Source of the DNA: an uncultured Oscillospiraceae bacterium
GTDB taxonomy: Bacteria > Bacillota > Clostridia > Oscillospirales > Oscillospiraceae
Direction: 5' to 3'
DNA: 58,219 nt
Assembly (NCBI GenBank): GCA_944385475.1
Contig: CALWXJ010000017.1
Location: 1-58,219, forward strand
In this document: positions 43,927-53,244 of the stretch, piece by piece
Position numbering within the stretch: position 1 is the stretch's first letter
How the letters are laid out: each line of letters opens with the position of its first letter
The notes under the pieces: model-generated
What the model saw: the letters and a program-made list of their open reading frames with translations, nothing else
What the model was told of the DNA's origin: nothing
Database searches by the model: none
Position numbers and translations under genes: made by a program

Positions 43927-44081
43927 ATATGCTTCAGTCCTCTCAAGTATTAGGCGCACAGCGGCCAGAAAACGGCGACCGTACCGGCCTATTATAGCGG
44001 ATTTCCACCTGTTGTGCAAGAGGAAACATCCCACAGATACGGAGATCATATTCCTTGAATCTGAAATACAGCTGAAAATAA

Positions 44082-44110
44082 CCCCCGCCCGCTGCAGCGG
44101 GCGCAGGGGG
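44082..44110 (-). terminator. Strong hairpin between 6S RNA and prsA-like gene
   Basis: CCCCC, GCCCGCTG, CAGCGGGC, GCA, GGGGG: nearly continuous 13-bp stem. On the minus strand it is followed by TTATTTT, so it can stop transcription coming from the 6S region. Confidence 0.6.
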
Positions 44111-44115
44111 AGGTA

Positions 44116-44320
44116 TAAAAAGCCCCGCGCGAGCCGTGTAGACCCCGTTATAACCTGCACCTTCACGGACAGGTGGGTTGCCTCCAGCGCGCTTTACCGC
44201 TTCCAACTTCCAGCCGCAAACAGCAGCCGGGAGGCCTGCGAACCACGAACTGATCCAGCATCCCTTATAACGAAATGTGGGTTAAAAAAAGGTCTATCAC
44301 GAACCCCGCAGGGCGATGGT
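44116..44320 (-). ncRNA. ssrS: Candidate 6S RNA
   Basis: About 200 nt with no plausible coding frame, transcribed in the direction of prsA. Its ends pair: GCCCTGCG (44307-44314) with CGCGGGGC (44121-44128), followed inward by TAGACC with GGTCTA. Inside are CGTTATAA with TTATAACG, GGTT with AACC, GCCTCC with GGAGGC and a terminal CCGGCTGC/GCGGCTGG hairpin. The long rod with internal loops, the GGGGTTCGTG 5-prime end and the terminal T-run after GGGGC match 6S RNA layout. It is a call from folding by eye; no covariance search was possible. Confidence 0.6.
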
Positions 44321-44360
44321 TCTTCCTGATTATTTTATGAGCAAGCCGCTGGCAGGTTCC

Positions 44361-44648
44361 TTATTCTTCCTCGTCTTGGAAAAGGTCTTCCATGAAGAGA
44401 TCATACACCGCATTGACCTCCTCGTCCGAGTCCAGCGTGGAGAGCATTTCCTCCCCGTTTTCCTGGATGACTTTTAAAATCACCAGGCCGTTGTCTGGAT
44501 CGTCCTCATCTTCACCCTCTGTCTCTGCGGGGAAAAAGGCCTGATACAAGGTGCCGTTGTATTCCAGGGCATCCACAAACTCCAAAACCAGTTCCTTCCC
44601 GTCTTCATCTGTGACAGTAATGAAGGTGGGGCCGAATTCTTCACTCAT
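44361..44648 (-). CDS. DUF1292 family protein
   Basis: 95 residues from ATG 44648 (GGAGG 7 nt upstream). Very acidic; family pattern ITVTDEDGKELVLEFVDALEYNG, YQAFFPAE, VILKV and a C-terminal LDSDEE. Firmicutes proteins of this family (YrzB-like) often stand next to ruvX and a Fur-like gene; here it is beside the 6S candidate instead. Function unknown. Confidence 0.9.
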   Translation of the reverse strand: MSEEFGPTFITVTDEDGKELVLEFVDALEYNGTLYQAFFPAETEGEDEDDPDNGLVILKVIQENGEEMLSTLDSDEEVNAVYDLFMEDLFQDEEE

Positions 44649-44684
44649 GGGAACATCCTCCGTTCTTCCGTGGCTCTTTCCATC

Positions 44685-44713
44685 ATTGTAACGGAAAACA
44701 GTGTCTATTGCAA
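44685..44713 (-). promoter_or_regulatory. Promoter of the DUF1292 gene
   Basis: Minus strand: TTGCAA, 17 bp, TACAAT. Confidence 0.65.
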
Positions 44714-44832
44714 GAGTGGAAGATGTGAAAAAAGACAAAAGCACGTCGCTTCGTCAGGGATATCCTCCCCGGTTTTTGAGAAAATATAAGGAAACGGGAA
44801 CTTTTTTTCGAAAAAATTCGACATTTTCAGTG

Positions 44833-44860
44833 TTGACATGGAGTGGTACAATAATAAATA
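44833..44860 (+). promoter_or_regulatory. Possible promoter of the penicillin-binding protein gene
   Basis: TTGACA, 16 bp, TAAATA. The -10 is weak and alternative -10 hexamers overlap, so only the -35 is convincing. Confidence 0.4.
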
Positions 44861-44932
44861 TTATGGCGGATTGTGCACGTATCCGCCTGAGCTTAACGGA
44901 TGAAGGCAAAATATGAAAGGAGGTGCTCTCGT

Positions 44933-47593
44933 TTGGAAGAAAAGAAAACGGGAACGCCAGCCCATCGCGGGGCCGAGCGCCAGAAGAGACAAAAACGGGG
45001 CATCGGCCGGAAGATCGGGTTTGTGTTGCTGACGCTGTTTTTGATCGGTGTCTGTACGACGGGCATGATCGCGGGTATTTTTCTGAAATATGTTGATACG
45101 GCCTTGGGCCCCACGCTGGAAGTCCGGGCCGAGGATTACACCATGAATCTCAGTTCCGTGGTCTACTATCAGGATAAAGACACCGGAGAGTGGGTGGAGT
45201 TTCAGAAGATCCACGGCGTTGAGAACCGAATCTGGGTGGACATTGAGGACATGCCCGATGCCCTTTGGCAGGCGGCAGTGGCCATTGAGGACGAGCGGTT
45301 TTTCCTCCATAACGGTGTGGACTGGTGGCGTACCGCTGGGGCTACGGTAAACATGTTCTTGGGGATGCGGAACACCTTCGGTGGTTCCACCATCACCCAG
45401 CAGCTGCTGAAAAACATCACGGAATATGATGACAACACCGTCAACCGCAAGGTGACAGAGATCTTCCGCGCTTTGGAATTTGAAAAGAACTACACCAAAT
45501 CTCAGATCCTGGAGCTGTATCTCAACACCATTTTCCTGGGGCAGCACTGCTATGGTGTCCAGACGGCGGCGGAGTTCTACTTCGGCAAGGATGTCAGCGA
45601 GCTGGATGTGGCGGAGTGCGCCAGCCTCATTGCCATCACCAACAATCCCTCCATGTACGGCCCTATGTATGACATTGAGATTACCTTTGAGCAGGAAGAC
45701 GGCACAGAGGTGGTCCGCACGCCCCGGGAGCTGAACAAACAGCGCCAGGAGAACATCTTAAAGAAGATGTCCGAGGTCTCCGGCCCTGCCACGCTGGAGG
45801 AGATGGACAGCGACCCCGATGCCTGGGAGCCGTTCCTTACCGAGGAGGAGTATGAGACCGCCAAGAGCGAGGTGCTGCAGTTCTCTGACGGCAGCACCTC
45901 CGCAGAGGATATCGTGGCCCAGGCCAACAGCGGGATGGAAGTGGACAACTGGTTTGTGGAGCAGGTGGTCACAGACGTGGCCCAGGACCTGGCGGAGGCC
46001 CGGGACATATCGGAGGAGTCTGCCCGGATCCTGCTCAACAACAGCGGCTACCAAATCTATACTACTATGGATCCCGACATCCAGGCTATTGTGGACGAGG
46101 TATATAGTGACGCGTCCAATCTGCCGGTGGTCTCCCGGAAGGGGGAACAGCTTCAGTCCGGCATCACCATCATGGATCCCTACACCGGGGATATCGTGGC
46201 CATGGCCGGCGCCGTAGGGGAAAAGGAGGGCAACCGCCTTTGGAACTATGCTGTCAGCCAGAGGCAGGTGGGCTCCTCTATCAAGCCTCTCACGGTCTAT
46301 GCCCCGGCCATTGATTCCGGGGTGGTCACGCCGGCCACCACATTTGACGATTATCCCGTTCAGCTGATGAACGGCAGCCCGTGGCCCAAGAACTCCCCAA
46401 ACAACTATGGCGGCTGGACCAGTGTTCAGGATGGTATTCGCAGGTCTGTCAACACGGTGGCTGTGCAGACGCTGCAGAAGCTGGGCTACGCCGAGTCCTT
46501 TGCCTTTGCCACAGAGAAGCTGGGCCTTAGCCTGGTGGCGGAGGACATGTCGGTATCTCCCCTGGGGCTGGGCGGCCTGACTTACGGATTGAATACCGTG
46601 GAGATGGCGGCGGCCTACTCCGCCTTTGCCAACAGCGGGGTGTACAATTCCCCCCGCATGTATGTAGAGGTGCGGGACTCCGATGGGAATGTGATTTTAA
46701 GTAATGAGACGGAGACCCATGTGGCCATGAAGGAGACCACGGCGGACCTGATGACCCGGATGCTGCAAAACGTGGTGTCCAGCGGCACCGGCACCGCCGC
46801 CAATTTCGGCGGCATGAGCATCGCCGGCAAGACCGGCACTACCTCGGATATGCGGGATCGCTATTTCGTGGGATATACGCCCTATTACTGCGCAGCAGTG
46901 TGGACAGGCTATAAGAGCAACGATAAGATATCCGCCAACGGCAACCCTGCCGTCAACATGTGGCGCAAGGTGATGGAACGGATCCACCAGGAGCTTCCCA
47001 ATAAATCCTTCAACCGGGTCTCCAGTGGATTGGAGACGGTGTATGTCTGCGCCGACAGCGGTCTTTTGTGTACAGAGGCCTGCCATGCCGACCTGCGGGG
47101 CGATCGGCAAGTGGCCTTTACCGTGGTCTCCGGCACCGCCCCAACAGAGTATTGCACCTTGCACACTACGGTTGATTACTGCACGGAGGGCAAGTGTCTC
47201 GCCACAGAGAACTGTCCTGCGGAGAGCGTGACCCAGGTGGGCGTGCTGGACTATACCCGGGAGAATTACGGCTCCAGCATCAAAGCCGGGGACGATGCCT
47301 ATCTGCTCAGCAATATGGAAAAGGCCATTGGCCTGCAGCCCACCGTCTCGGCGGATGGGACCGCCACGTACCCGGCGGTGATCGGCTGCCCGGTGCATAC
47401 CGAGCCGGTGGAAATCCCGGAGGAGGAAGACCCGGAGCATCCTGATGGAGAGGAACCCCCAGAGGAGGAACCTGGGACTGATCCGCCGGAGGAGCCCACC
47501 CAGAACCCGGATGATCCTGGGGGCACCGAGGATGACGGCGGTGGCGGCAGCCTTTGGGAGGGACTTTGGAGCACCATTTCCCCCACGGGCTGA
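44933..47593 (+). CDS. Class A penicillin-binding protein (PBP1A-type)
   Basis: 886 residues from TTG 44933, chosen because AAGGAGGTG lies 7 nt upstream; ATG 44900 has no ribosome site. Basic N-terminus, membrane helix (about 29-52), glycosyltransferase GT51 (catalytic Glu in AIEDERFF, about residue 119; GGSTITQQLLKN), transpeptidase with Ser448 in SSIK, SVN, and Lys633 in KTGT. After the domains comes a Cys-containing segment (8 Cys over about 120 residues) and a Pro/Glu/Asp-rich tail of about 60 residues. It polymerises and cross-links peptidoglycan. Confidence 0.95.
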   Translation: MEEKKTGTPAHRGAERQKRQKRGIGRKIGFVLLTLFLIGVCTTGMIAGIFLKYVDTALGPTLEVRAEDYTMNLSSVVYYQDKDTGEWVEFQKIHGVENRIWVDIEDMPDALWQAAVAIEDERFFLHNGVDWWRTAGATVNMFLGMRNTFGGSTITQQLLKNITEYDDNTVNRKVTEIFRALEFEKNYTKSQILELYLNTIFLGQHCYGVQTAAEFYFGKDVSELDVAECASLIAITNNPSMYGPMYDIEITFEQEDGTEVVRTPRELNKQRQENILKKMSEVSGPATLEEMDSDPDAWEPFLTEEEYETAKSEVLQFSDGSTSAEDIVAQANSGMEVDNWFVEQVVTDVAQDLAEARDISEESARILLNNSGYQIYTTMDPDIQAIVDEVYSDASNLPVVSRKGEQLQSGITIMDPYTGDIVAMAGAVGEKEGNRLWNYAVSQRQVGSSIKPLTVYAPAIDSGVVTPATTFDDYPVQLMNGSPWPKNSPNNYGGWTSVQDGIRRSVNTVAVQTLQKLGYAESFAFATEKLGLSLVAEDMSVSPLGLGGLTYGLNTVEMAAAYSAFANSGVYNSPRMYVEVRDSDGNVILSNETETHVAMKETTADLMTRMLQNVVSSGTGTAANFGGMSIAGKTGTTSDMRDRYFVGYTPYYCAAVWTGYKSNDKISANGNPAVNMWRKVMERIHQELPNKSFNRVSSGLETVYVCADSGLLCTEACHADLRGDRQVAFTVVSGTAPTEYCTLHTTVDYCTEGKCLATENCPAESVTQVGVLDYTRENYGSSIKAGDDAYLLSNMEKAIGLQPTVSADGTATYPAVIGCPVHTEPVEIPEEEDPEHPDGEEPPEEEPGTDPPEEPTQNPDDPGGTEDDGGGGSLWEGLWSTISPTG

Positions 47594-47621
47594 CACCCTT
47601 GGTTGAAAAAATTTTTAATGA

Positions 47622-47657
47622 AAAATCGCGGCGGGACTTTCGTCCCGCCGCGATTTT
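47622..47657. terminator. Bidirectional terminator, PBP1A / P-type ATPase
   Basis: 16-bp stem AAAATCGCGGCGGGAC with TTTC loop and its complement. Confidence 0.88.
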
Positions 47658-47671
47658 CACAAAGAGGAGGA

Positions 47672-50296
47672 TTACTTGCCGCTTCTCTGGCGCAGCCGCC
47701 CCAGGGCTTTAGCTCCTTCCATCACCGGTAGGGGGACCAAAGACAGGCAGGCGGAGAGAACGTATCCCCTTGCGGGCAGAGACAGGAGGCCAAAAGGCGC
47801 GGACAGTGGCGTGAGGATTACTAAAAGCATCAGTCCAGCGGAAACAGCCGTGGCCCGGTTAAGGGGGTGGTTGGAAAAGGGGCCGATTTTGAACAGGGAC
47901 TCCTCACTGCGCATTTGGAAGGACTGGAGGATCTGGGAAAAAGCCAGAACCATAAAGGCCATGGTCTGGCCTCCGGCGGTCTGCCCCGTGATACGTGTCC
48001 CCAGTGAAAAAGCGATCAGGCATAAAAGACCGAACATACAGCCTTGCAAGGCGATGCGAATGCCAAAGCCATGGGCGAAGAGTCCCTCCTCCCGAGGCCT
48101 GGGAGGGCGGTCCATGATGCCTTTTTCCACGGGCTCCATACCCAGGGCAACAGCAGGCAGGGAATCCGTCACCAGATTGATCCACAGCAGGTGTATGGAG
48201 GAAAGAGGTGAAGTTTGCCACAGCAGCATGGCGAAAAATACCGCCACGATTTCCCCGATGTTGGTGCCCAGCAAATACCCCACCACCTTTTTGATGTTGG
48301 CATAGATGCCCCGTCCTTCCCGGACGGCATCCACGATGGTGGCGAAGTTGTCATCTGTCAAGGTCATGTCCGCTGCCCCCTTGGCCACATCGGTCCCGGT
48401 GATGCCCATGGCACAGCCGATATCTGCTGCCTTTAAGGCGGGGGCGTCATTCACGCCGTCGCCGGTCATGGCCACTACCTGGCCCTTTTTCTGCCAAGCT
48501 TTCACGATCCGGATCTTGTTTTCCGGGGAGACCCGGGCGTAGACGCTGATGTGGGTCACTTGCTGCTCCAACTGGGCATCCTCCATGGCGTCTAAGTCCA
48601 TACCGGTGATGGCCTCCTCTCCGGGCTGCAAGATCCCAAGCTCCCGGGCGATGGCGGAGGCGGTGGAAACGTGATCGCCGGTGATCATCACCGGCCTGAT
48701 GCCGGCCTTGCGGCACAGAGCCACCGCTTCTTTTGCCTCACTTCGGGGCGGGTCGATCATCCCCACCAGGCCCAAAAAACACAACTCCCGCTCCAGGGTT
48801 TCGGGGACAAGGGGATCCGGTAATGCGTCCAGTTCCCGGTAGGCGATGGCCAGCACACGCAGGGCCTGCTGGCTCATTTCATCTACCATTCGGCGGGCGG
48901 TCTCCAGGTCGCCCTGGACGCAGTGGGGGGCCATGACATCGAAGGCGCCTTTGACAATCGCGATGAGCCTGCCATCCATTTCATGGACCGTGGACATCTG
49001 CTTTCGGTCAGAATCAAAGGGGATCTCCGCCAGGCGGAGATAGGATCGCTCCAGCGTCTCTTTGGGCATGCCCATTTTATAGGCTGCCAGGACGATGGCG
49101 GTCTCTGTTGGGTCTCCGATGTGCTGTTCCTTGTCCCCGTGAAAGACTACGGTACCATCGCAGCAAAGAGCTCCATAGCGCAGAAGCGTTTCCACTGGGG
49201 GCGGGGGAGCTTCATCAGAGAGGCTCACAGCCTCTCCCATACCATCGGCATAGGCCTGAACCAGCGTCATTCGGTTTTGAGTCAGTGTCCCGGTTTTGTC
49301 AGAACAGATCACAGAGGCGCTGCCCAGCGTCTCCACAGCAGGGAGGCGGCGGATGATGGCGTTTTTCTTCACCATCCGCTGTACGCCGATGGAAAGCACG
49401 ATGGTGACGATGGCGGGCAGCCCCTCAGGAATGGCGGAGACTGCCAGGGAAACGGCAGTCATGAAGATTTCCAGAAGGGGAAGGCCGCTTAGAAACCCCA
49501 CTGCCAGCACTACAGCGCAGGCGGCAAGAGCAAGGATGCCCAGGGATCTTCCCAGACGGGAGAGCTTCTTTTGCAGAGGGGTTTGGGTCTCCTTTTCCCC
49601 CTCCAGAAGGTGGGCAATTTTGCCCATCTGGGTGTCCATTCCGATGGCAGTGACCACGGCGGCCGCGGTACCGCAGGTGATGGAACAGCCGGAGAAGACC
49701 ATGTTGGTCCGGTCTCCCAAAGGCGCTGTTTCTGCAACGGAGACATCGGCATTTTTTTCGGCGGGCACGGACTCGCCGGTGAGGGCGGACTCTTCGCTTT
49801 TGAGACTGCTGCTGCGCAGCAGGCGGGCATCTGCGGGGACAAAATCCCCGGCTTCCAGGCGGATGAGGTCCCCGGGAACCAGCTGTGAGGCATCGATGAT
49901 GGACTCCTGCCCCTCCCGGATGACCCGGGCGTGGGGCGCGGACATGCGCTTTAGAGCATCCAGGGCCTTTTCCGCCTTTTGTTCCTGGGCAACGCCCATG
50001 ACGGCATTCAGCAGCACGATGAGCAGAATCAGTGCCGGCTCAAAGAATGCCCTTGGATTTCGCTCTGCAAAGGCCACCCAGAACGATACGGCGGCAGCAG
50101 AGAGCAAGATGAGGATCATGGGATCTTTCAGCTGGGAGAGGAATCGGCTCAAGAGGCTCTTCCTCCGGGCTTGCCGCAGCTGATTGGGGCCGAAGCGGGC
50201 CTGCTTTTCCGCCACCTGTTGGGCTGTCAGGCCGGAGACGGGATCTGCAGAGAGATCTGATAGGACTTTTTCAATAGGCTGCCCATGAAACATCAC
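47672..50296 (-). CDS. Cation-transporting P-type ATPase, Ca2+ type (P2A)
   Basis: 874 residues from GTG 50296 (AAAGGAGG 8 nt before it; ATG 50293 is also possible). Cation_ATPase_N, A-domain TGES, M4 AIPEGLPAIV, phosphorylation Asp333 in CSDKTGTLT, hinge GDGVNDAPALKAADIG, M6 NLVTDSLPAVALG. The PEGLP and NxxxD motifs are Ca2+ site ligands of SERCA-like pumps, so Ca2+ export is likely; Mn2+ transport is possible. Single gene. Confidence 0.92.
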   Translation of the reverse strand: MMFHGQPIEKVLSDLSADPVSGLTAQQVAEKQARFGPNQLRQARRKSLLSRFLSQLKDPMILILLSAAAVSFWVAFAERNPRAFFEPALILLIVLLNAVMGVAQEQKAEKALDALKRMSAPHARVIREGQESIIDASQLVPGDLIRLEAGDFVPADARLLRSSSLKSEESALTGESVPAEKNADVSVAETAPLGDRTNMVFSGCSITCGTAAAVVTAIGMDTQMGKIAHLLEGEKETQTPLQKKLSRLGRSLGILALAACAVVLAVGFLSGLPLLEIFMTAVSLAVSAIPEGLPAIVTIVLSIGVQRMVKKNAIIRRLPAVETLGSASVICSDKTGTLTQNRMTLVQAYADGMGEAVSLSDEAPPPPVETLLRYGALCCDGTVVFHGDKEQHIGDPTETAIVLAAYKMGMPKETLERSYLRLAEIPFDSDRKQMSTVHEMDGRLIAIVKGAFDVMAPHCVQGDLETARRMVDEMSQQALRVLAIAYRELDALPDPLVPETLERELCFLGLVGMIDPPRSEAKEAVALCRKAGIRPVMITGDHVSTASAIARELGILQPGEEAITGMDLDAMEDAQLEQQVTHISVYARVSPENKIRIVKAWQKKGQVVAMTGDGVNDAPALKAADIGCAMGITGTDVAKGAADMTLTDDNFATIVDAVREGRGIYANIKKVVGYLLGTNIGEIVAVFFAMLLWQTSPLSSIHLLWINLVTDSLPAVALGMEPVEKGIMDRPPRPREEGLFAHGFGIRIALQGCMFGLLCLIAFSLGTRITGQTAGGQTMAFMVLAFSQILQSFQMRSEESLFKIGPFSNHPLNRATAVSAGLMLLVILTPLSAPFGLLSLPARGYVLSACLSLVPLPVMEGAKALGRLRQRSGK

Positions 50297-50529
50297 GGTG
50301 ATATCCTCCTTTGGGACAGTGGGGGAAGGGCGGCGCTGTCCCGCCGCGGGAAAAGACGGTTCCCCCCTTGACCCAATTTTTCCCGGATGGCGGAATTTAT
50401 TCCCCGGTACCCGCCAAAGGTCCAGATGAAGAACGGAATATTCCGGCCTCGGTCAATGCCTGTCCACCGGGTCCTAAAGTCTATTTTTGAGGGGGAAGAT
50501 ACGGAAAATACCAGGAAGATCCAAGACCA

Positions 50530-50558
50530 TTGCGCTTTTGAAAAAAGCGTGCTATGAT
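50530..50558 (+). promoter_or_regulatory. Promoter of the ABC exporter / ylmH operon
   Basis: TTGCGC, 17 bp, TATGAT, about 30 bp before ATG 50596. Confidence 0.65.
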
Positions 50559-50595
50559 GTGGGGCGAACGAAATTTAGCCGTCAAGGAGGCCGAT

Positions 50596-52347
50596 ATGAC
50601 CACTCGTGAATTTCAGGAAAAATCCACTTTGCAGATTTTCCTGTCCTACTTCAAACCACACCGCAAGCTTTTTGCCCTGGATATGACCTGCGCGTTTGCG
50701 GTATCGGTCATTGATCTGGCCTTCCCCTATATCTCCCGCTGGTGCATGTATGAATTGCTCCCCCAAAGCGCCTACGCCACGTTTTTTACAGTGATGGCCA
50801 TCGTCTTTGCGGCCTTTGCCCTGCGGGCGGTGCTGATGTATATTGTGGCCTATTGGGGGCATACCTTCGGCATCCTGGTGGAGACGGATATCCGCCGGGA
50901 CCTCTTCGGCCATATGCAGGAGCTGTCCTTTGACTATTACGATCAAAACCGCACCGGACAGCTTATGAGCCGCCTTACCGCGGATCTTTTCGACATCACG
51001 GAGCTGGCCCATCACGGGCCGGAGGATCTGTTCATCGCCGCTGTGACCATTCTGGGCTCTCTGGTGGTGATGTTCTCCATCCAGTGGCGGTTGGCCCTGG
51101 TGATTGCCATCATCCTGCCGGTGTTTTTTGTGGTCATTTGGAAATGCCGCGGATCCATGCGGCGGGCCTCCCGGGCCATGAAGGAAAAGACGGCGGTGAT
51201 CAATGCCGATATCGAATCCGGCATCTCCGGCATCCGTACTGCCAAGGCCTTTGCCAATGAGCCCACGGAGTGGGCAAAGTTTGAAAAGTCCAACGGGGGC
51301 TTTCGCACCGCAAAAAAGGAATTTCATAAGGCCATGGGCATTTTCAAGGGCTTTATGGAGTTTTTCATGTGCATTTTGTCCGTGGCAGTGATTGCAGTGG
51401 GCGGCTTTTTGATCATGCGGGGGCAGATGAGCACGGTGGATCTCATTACCTTCAGCCTCTATATCACCACCTTTGTCACCCCCATCCGCAGCCTTTCCAA
51501 CTTTGCCGAGATGTTGGCCAACGGCACTGCGGGGCTGCACCGTTTTGTGGAGCTGATGCGCCAGGAGCCCACCATGAAGGACGCTCCGGATGCCAAGACG
51601 CTTGACCACGTGGAGGGCCGGATCGACATCAACCATGTCAGTTTCGCTTATCAGGGGGACCTGGATGTGCTGCATGATGTGGACCTGCACATCCATCCTG
51701 GGGAGACTGTGGCGGTGGTGGGCCCCTCCGGCGGCGGAAAGTCCACCCTCTGTCAGCTGATCCCCCGGTTTTATGACGTCACGGACGGCTCTATCTGCGT
51801 GGATGGGCAGGATGTGCGCAAGGTGACGCAGGCGTCCTTGCGGAAAAATGTGGGCGTTGTGCAGCAGGATGTGTTCCTGTTCGCCGACAGCATTTTGGAA
51901 AATATCCGCTATGGCCGGCCCGACGCAACAGAGGAGGAGGTAACCCAGGCGGCAAAGATGGCGGAGATCTATGACGACATCATGGCCATGCCCCAAGGGC
52001 TTGACACCTATGTGGGAGAGCGGGGCACCCTGCTCTCCGGAGGGCAGAAACAGCGGATCTCCATCGCCCGGATCTTTTTGAAAAATCCCCCGGCGCTGAT
52101 TTTGGACGAGGCCACCTCCGCCCTGGACAGCGTGACGGAGGCAAAGCTCCAGGCGACGTTCGATAAGCTTTCCCAGGGCCGTACCACCGTGATTATTGCC
52201 CATCGCCTCTCCACAGTCCGGGGCGCCGACCGGATCGCCGTGGTGGAGGAAGGACGGATCGTAGAGCTGGGCAGCCATGAAGATCTGATGGCCAAAAACG
52301 GAGCTTACGCCGCCTTGGTGCATACCCAGGAGCTGCGCCATGGATAA
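50596..52347 (+). CDS. ABC exporter, fused permease and ATPase (MsbA/LmrA type)
   Basis: 583 residues from ATG 50596 with AAGGAGG 5 nt upstream. Six membrane helices (about 20-310) with exporter motif IRTAKAFANE, then ATPase: Walker A GPSGGGKST, LSGGQKQR, Walker B LILDEATSALDS, IIAHRLST. Homodimer likely. Such half-transporters export lipids, drugs or peptides; no partner gene defines the cargo. It overlaps ylmH by 8 bp. Confidence 0.92.
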   Translation: MTTREFQEKSTLQIFLSYFKPHRKLFALDMTCAFAVSVIDLAFPYISRWCMYELLPQSAYATFFTVMAIVFAAFALRAVLMYIVAYWGHTFGILVETDIRRDLFGHMQELSFDYYDQNRTGQLMSRLTADLFDITELAHHGPEDLFIAAVTILGSLVVMFSIQWRLALVIAIILPVFFVVIWKCRGSMRRASRAMKEKTAVINADIESGISGIRTAKAFANEPTEWAKFEKSNGGFRTAKKEFHKAMGIFKGFMEFFMCILSVAVIAVGGFLIMRGQMSTVDLITFSLYITTFVTPIRSLSNFAEMLANGTAGLHRFVELMRQEPTMKDAPDAKTLDHVEGRIDINHVSFAYQGDLDVLHDVDLHIHPGETVAVVGPSGGGKSTLCQLIPRFYDVTDGSICVDGQDVRKVTQASLRKNVGVVQQDVFLFADSILENIRYGRPDATEEEVTQAAKMAEIYDDIMAMPQGLDTYVGERGTLLSGGQKQRISIARIFLKNPPALILDEATSALDSVTEAKLQATFDKLSQGRTTVIIAHRLSTVRGADRIAVVEEGRIVELGSHEDLMAKNGAYAALVHTQELRHG

Positions 52348-53137
52348 AAAGGCCCTGATAGACCGCCTGGGTGCCCAGGGAGAGGAGCGGGTCCTCTATG
52401 CCCGGATCCTGGACCGGGCGGAACAGGCGCGGCAGCGGGATATCCCGTCCGCCACAGATTTCCTCAGTCCCCAGCAGCAGGCTCAGGCCCGGGATCTCTT
52501 GCGCTGGGCGCAATATCCTTTGGACCGATACCTCCCCTTGGGGGGATATGAGGGGGCAGAGCGCAATCTCTTTTTCTTCCTGCCGGACTGGATGGACCCG
52601 CTTCAAATCCCGGAACAAAGCCCCATCCGCTGCCTTCGTGCTGCCTTTCGCCGGGAAGACGGCCTGAGCCACCGGGATTTTTTAGGCAGCCTCATGGCCA
52701 TGGGGATCGCCCGGGAAAAAATCGGGGATCTCCTGGTGGGGGAGGAGAGCGCCGATATTGTCGTGGCGGATACCGTGGCGGAGTTCCTGCTGCAAAATTG
52801 GGACAGTGCCGGCCGGGCAAAGCTGCGCCTGCAGGCCATCGCTCCGGAGTGTATCCATATTCCCCAGGTCCAGTGTCAGCAGATCCGGGACACGGTATCC
52901 TCCCTGCGGCTGGATGCGGTGGTGGCGGCGGGGCTGCGGATGTCCCGGGGACGGGCGGCGGAGCTGATTGCCGCCGGACGGGTGCAACTGGATTGGCGCC
53001 CCTGTACCAAAAGCGACCACCCCGTGGTTCAGGGAGACACCATCTCTGCCCGGGGGTTTGGTAAATTCCAATTGGCGGAAGTGGGAGGCATGACGAAAAA
53101 AGGACGGATTGCCGTAGTGATCAGCCGGTACCTATAA
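52340..53137 (+). CDS. ylmH: YlmH-like S4-domain RNA-binding protein
   Basis: 265 residues from ATG 52340, overlapping the ABC gene. N-terminal YlmH domain (RDFLGSLMAMGIAREKIGDLLV, VVADTVAEFLL) and C-terminal S4 domain (RLDAVVAAGLRMSRGRAAELIAAGRVQLD, then GDTISARGFGKF). In Bacillus, YlmH binds stalled 50S-peptidyl-tRNA and takes part in ribosome quality control alongside RqcH, whose gene is also in this window; elsewhere it sits near division genes (ylmE-ylmG), not here. Confidence 0.9.
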   Translation: MDKKALIDRLGAQGEERVLYARILDRAEQARQRDIPSATDFLSPQQQAQARDLLRWAQYPLDRYLPLGGYEGAERNLFFFLPDWMDPLQIPEQSPIRCLRAAFRREDGLSHRDFLGSLMAMGIAREKIGDLLVGEESADIVVADTVAEFLLQNWDSAGRAKLRLQAIAPECIHIPQVQCQQIRDTVSSLRLDAVVAAGLRMSRGRAAELIAAGRVQLDWRPCTKSDHPVVQGDTISARGFGKFQLAEVGGMTKKGRIAVVISRYL

Positions 53138-53244
53138 AAAAGCGCCCCTGTCTGCTACCGGGGAAGTGGGGAAGGGACCCTGCAGGACCCCCTTGGTCCG
53201 CCCCGGGACGGAAGGAGAGCGCCCCATGGGAGAAAGGAGCTATC

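Noticed and set aside
42403-43953. Plus-strand frame of about 515 codons
   Set aside because: Antisense to the PrsA-like gene; hydrophobic look comes from complement of acidic codons.
44900-44932. ATG 44900 as the start of the penicillin-binding protein
   Set aside because: No Shine-Dalgarno before it, while AAGGAGGTG sits 7 nt before TTG 44933.
50297-50529. Possible RNA gene between the P-type ATPase and the ABC exporter
   Set aside because: GC-rich with short hairpins but no long-range pairing, promoter or terminator that would define a transcript; only the exporter promoter at its right end is supported.
50575-52341. Minus-strand frame of about 590 codons, His/Gly rich
   Set aside because: Antisense to the ABC exporter; no promoter or ribosome site.
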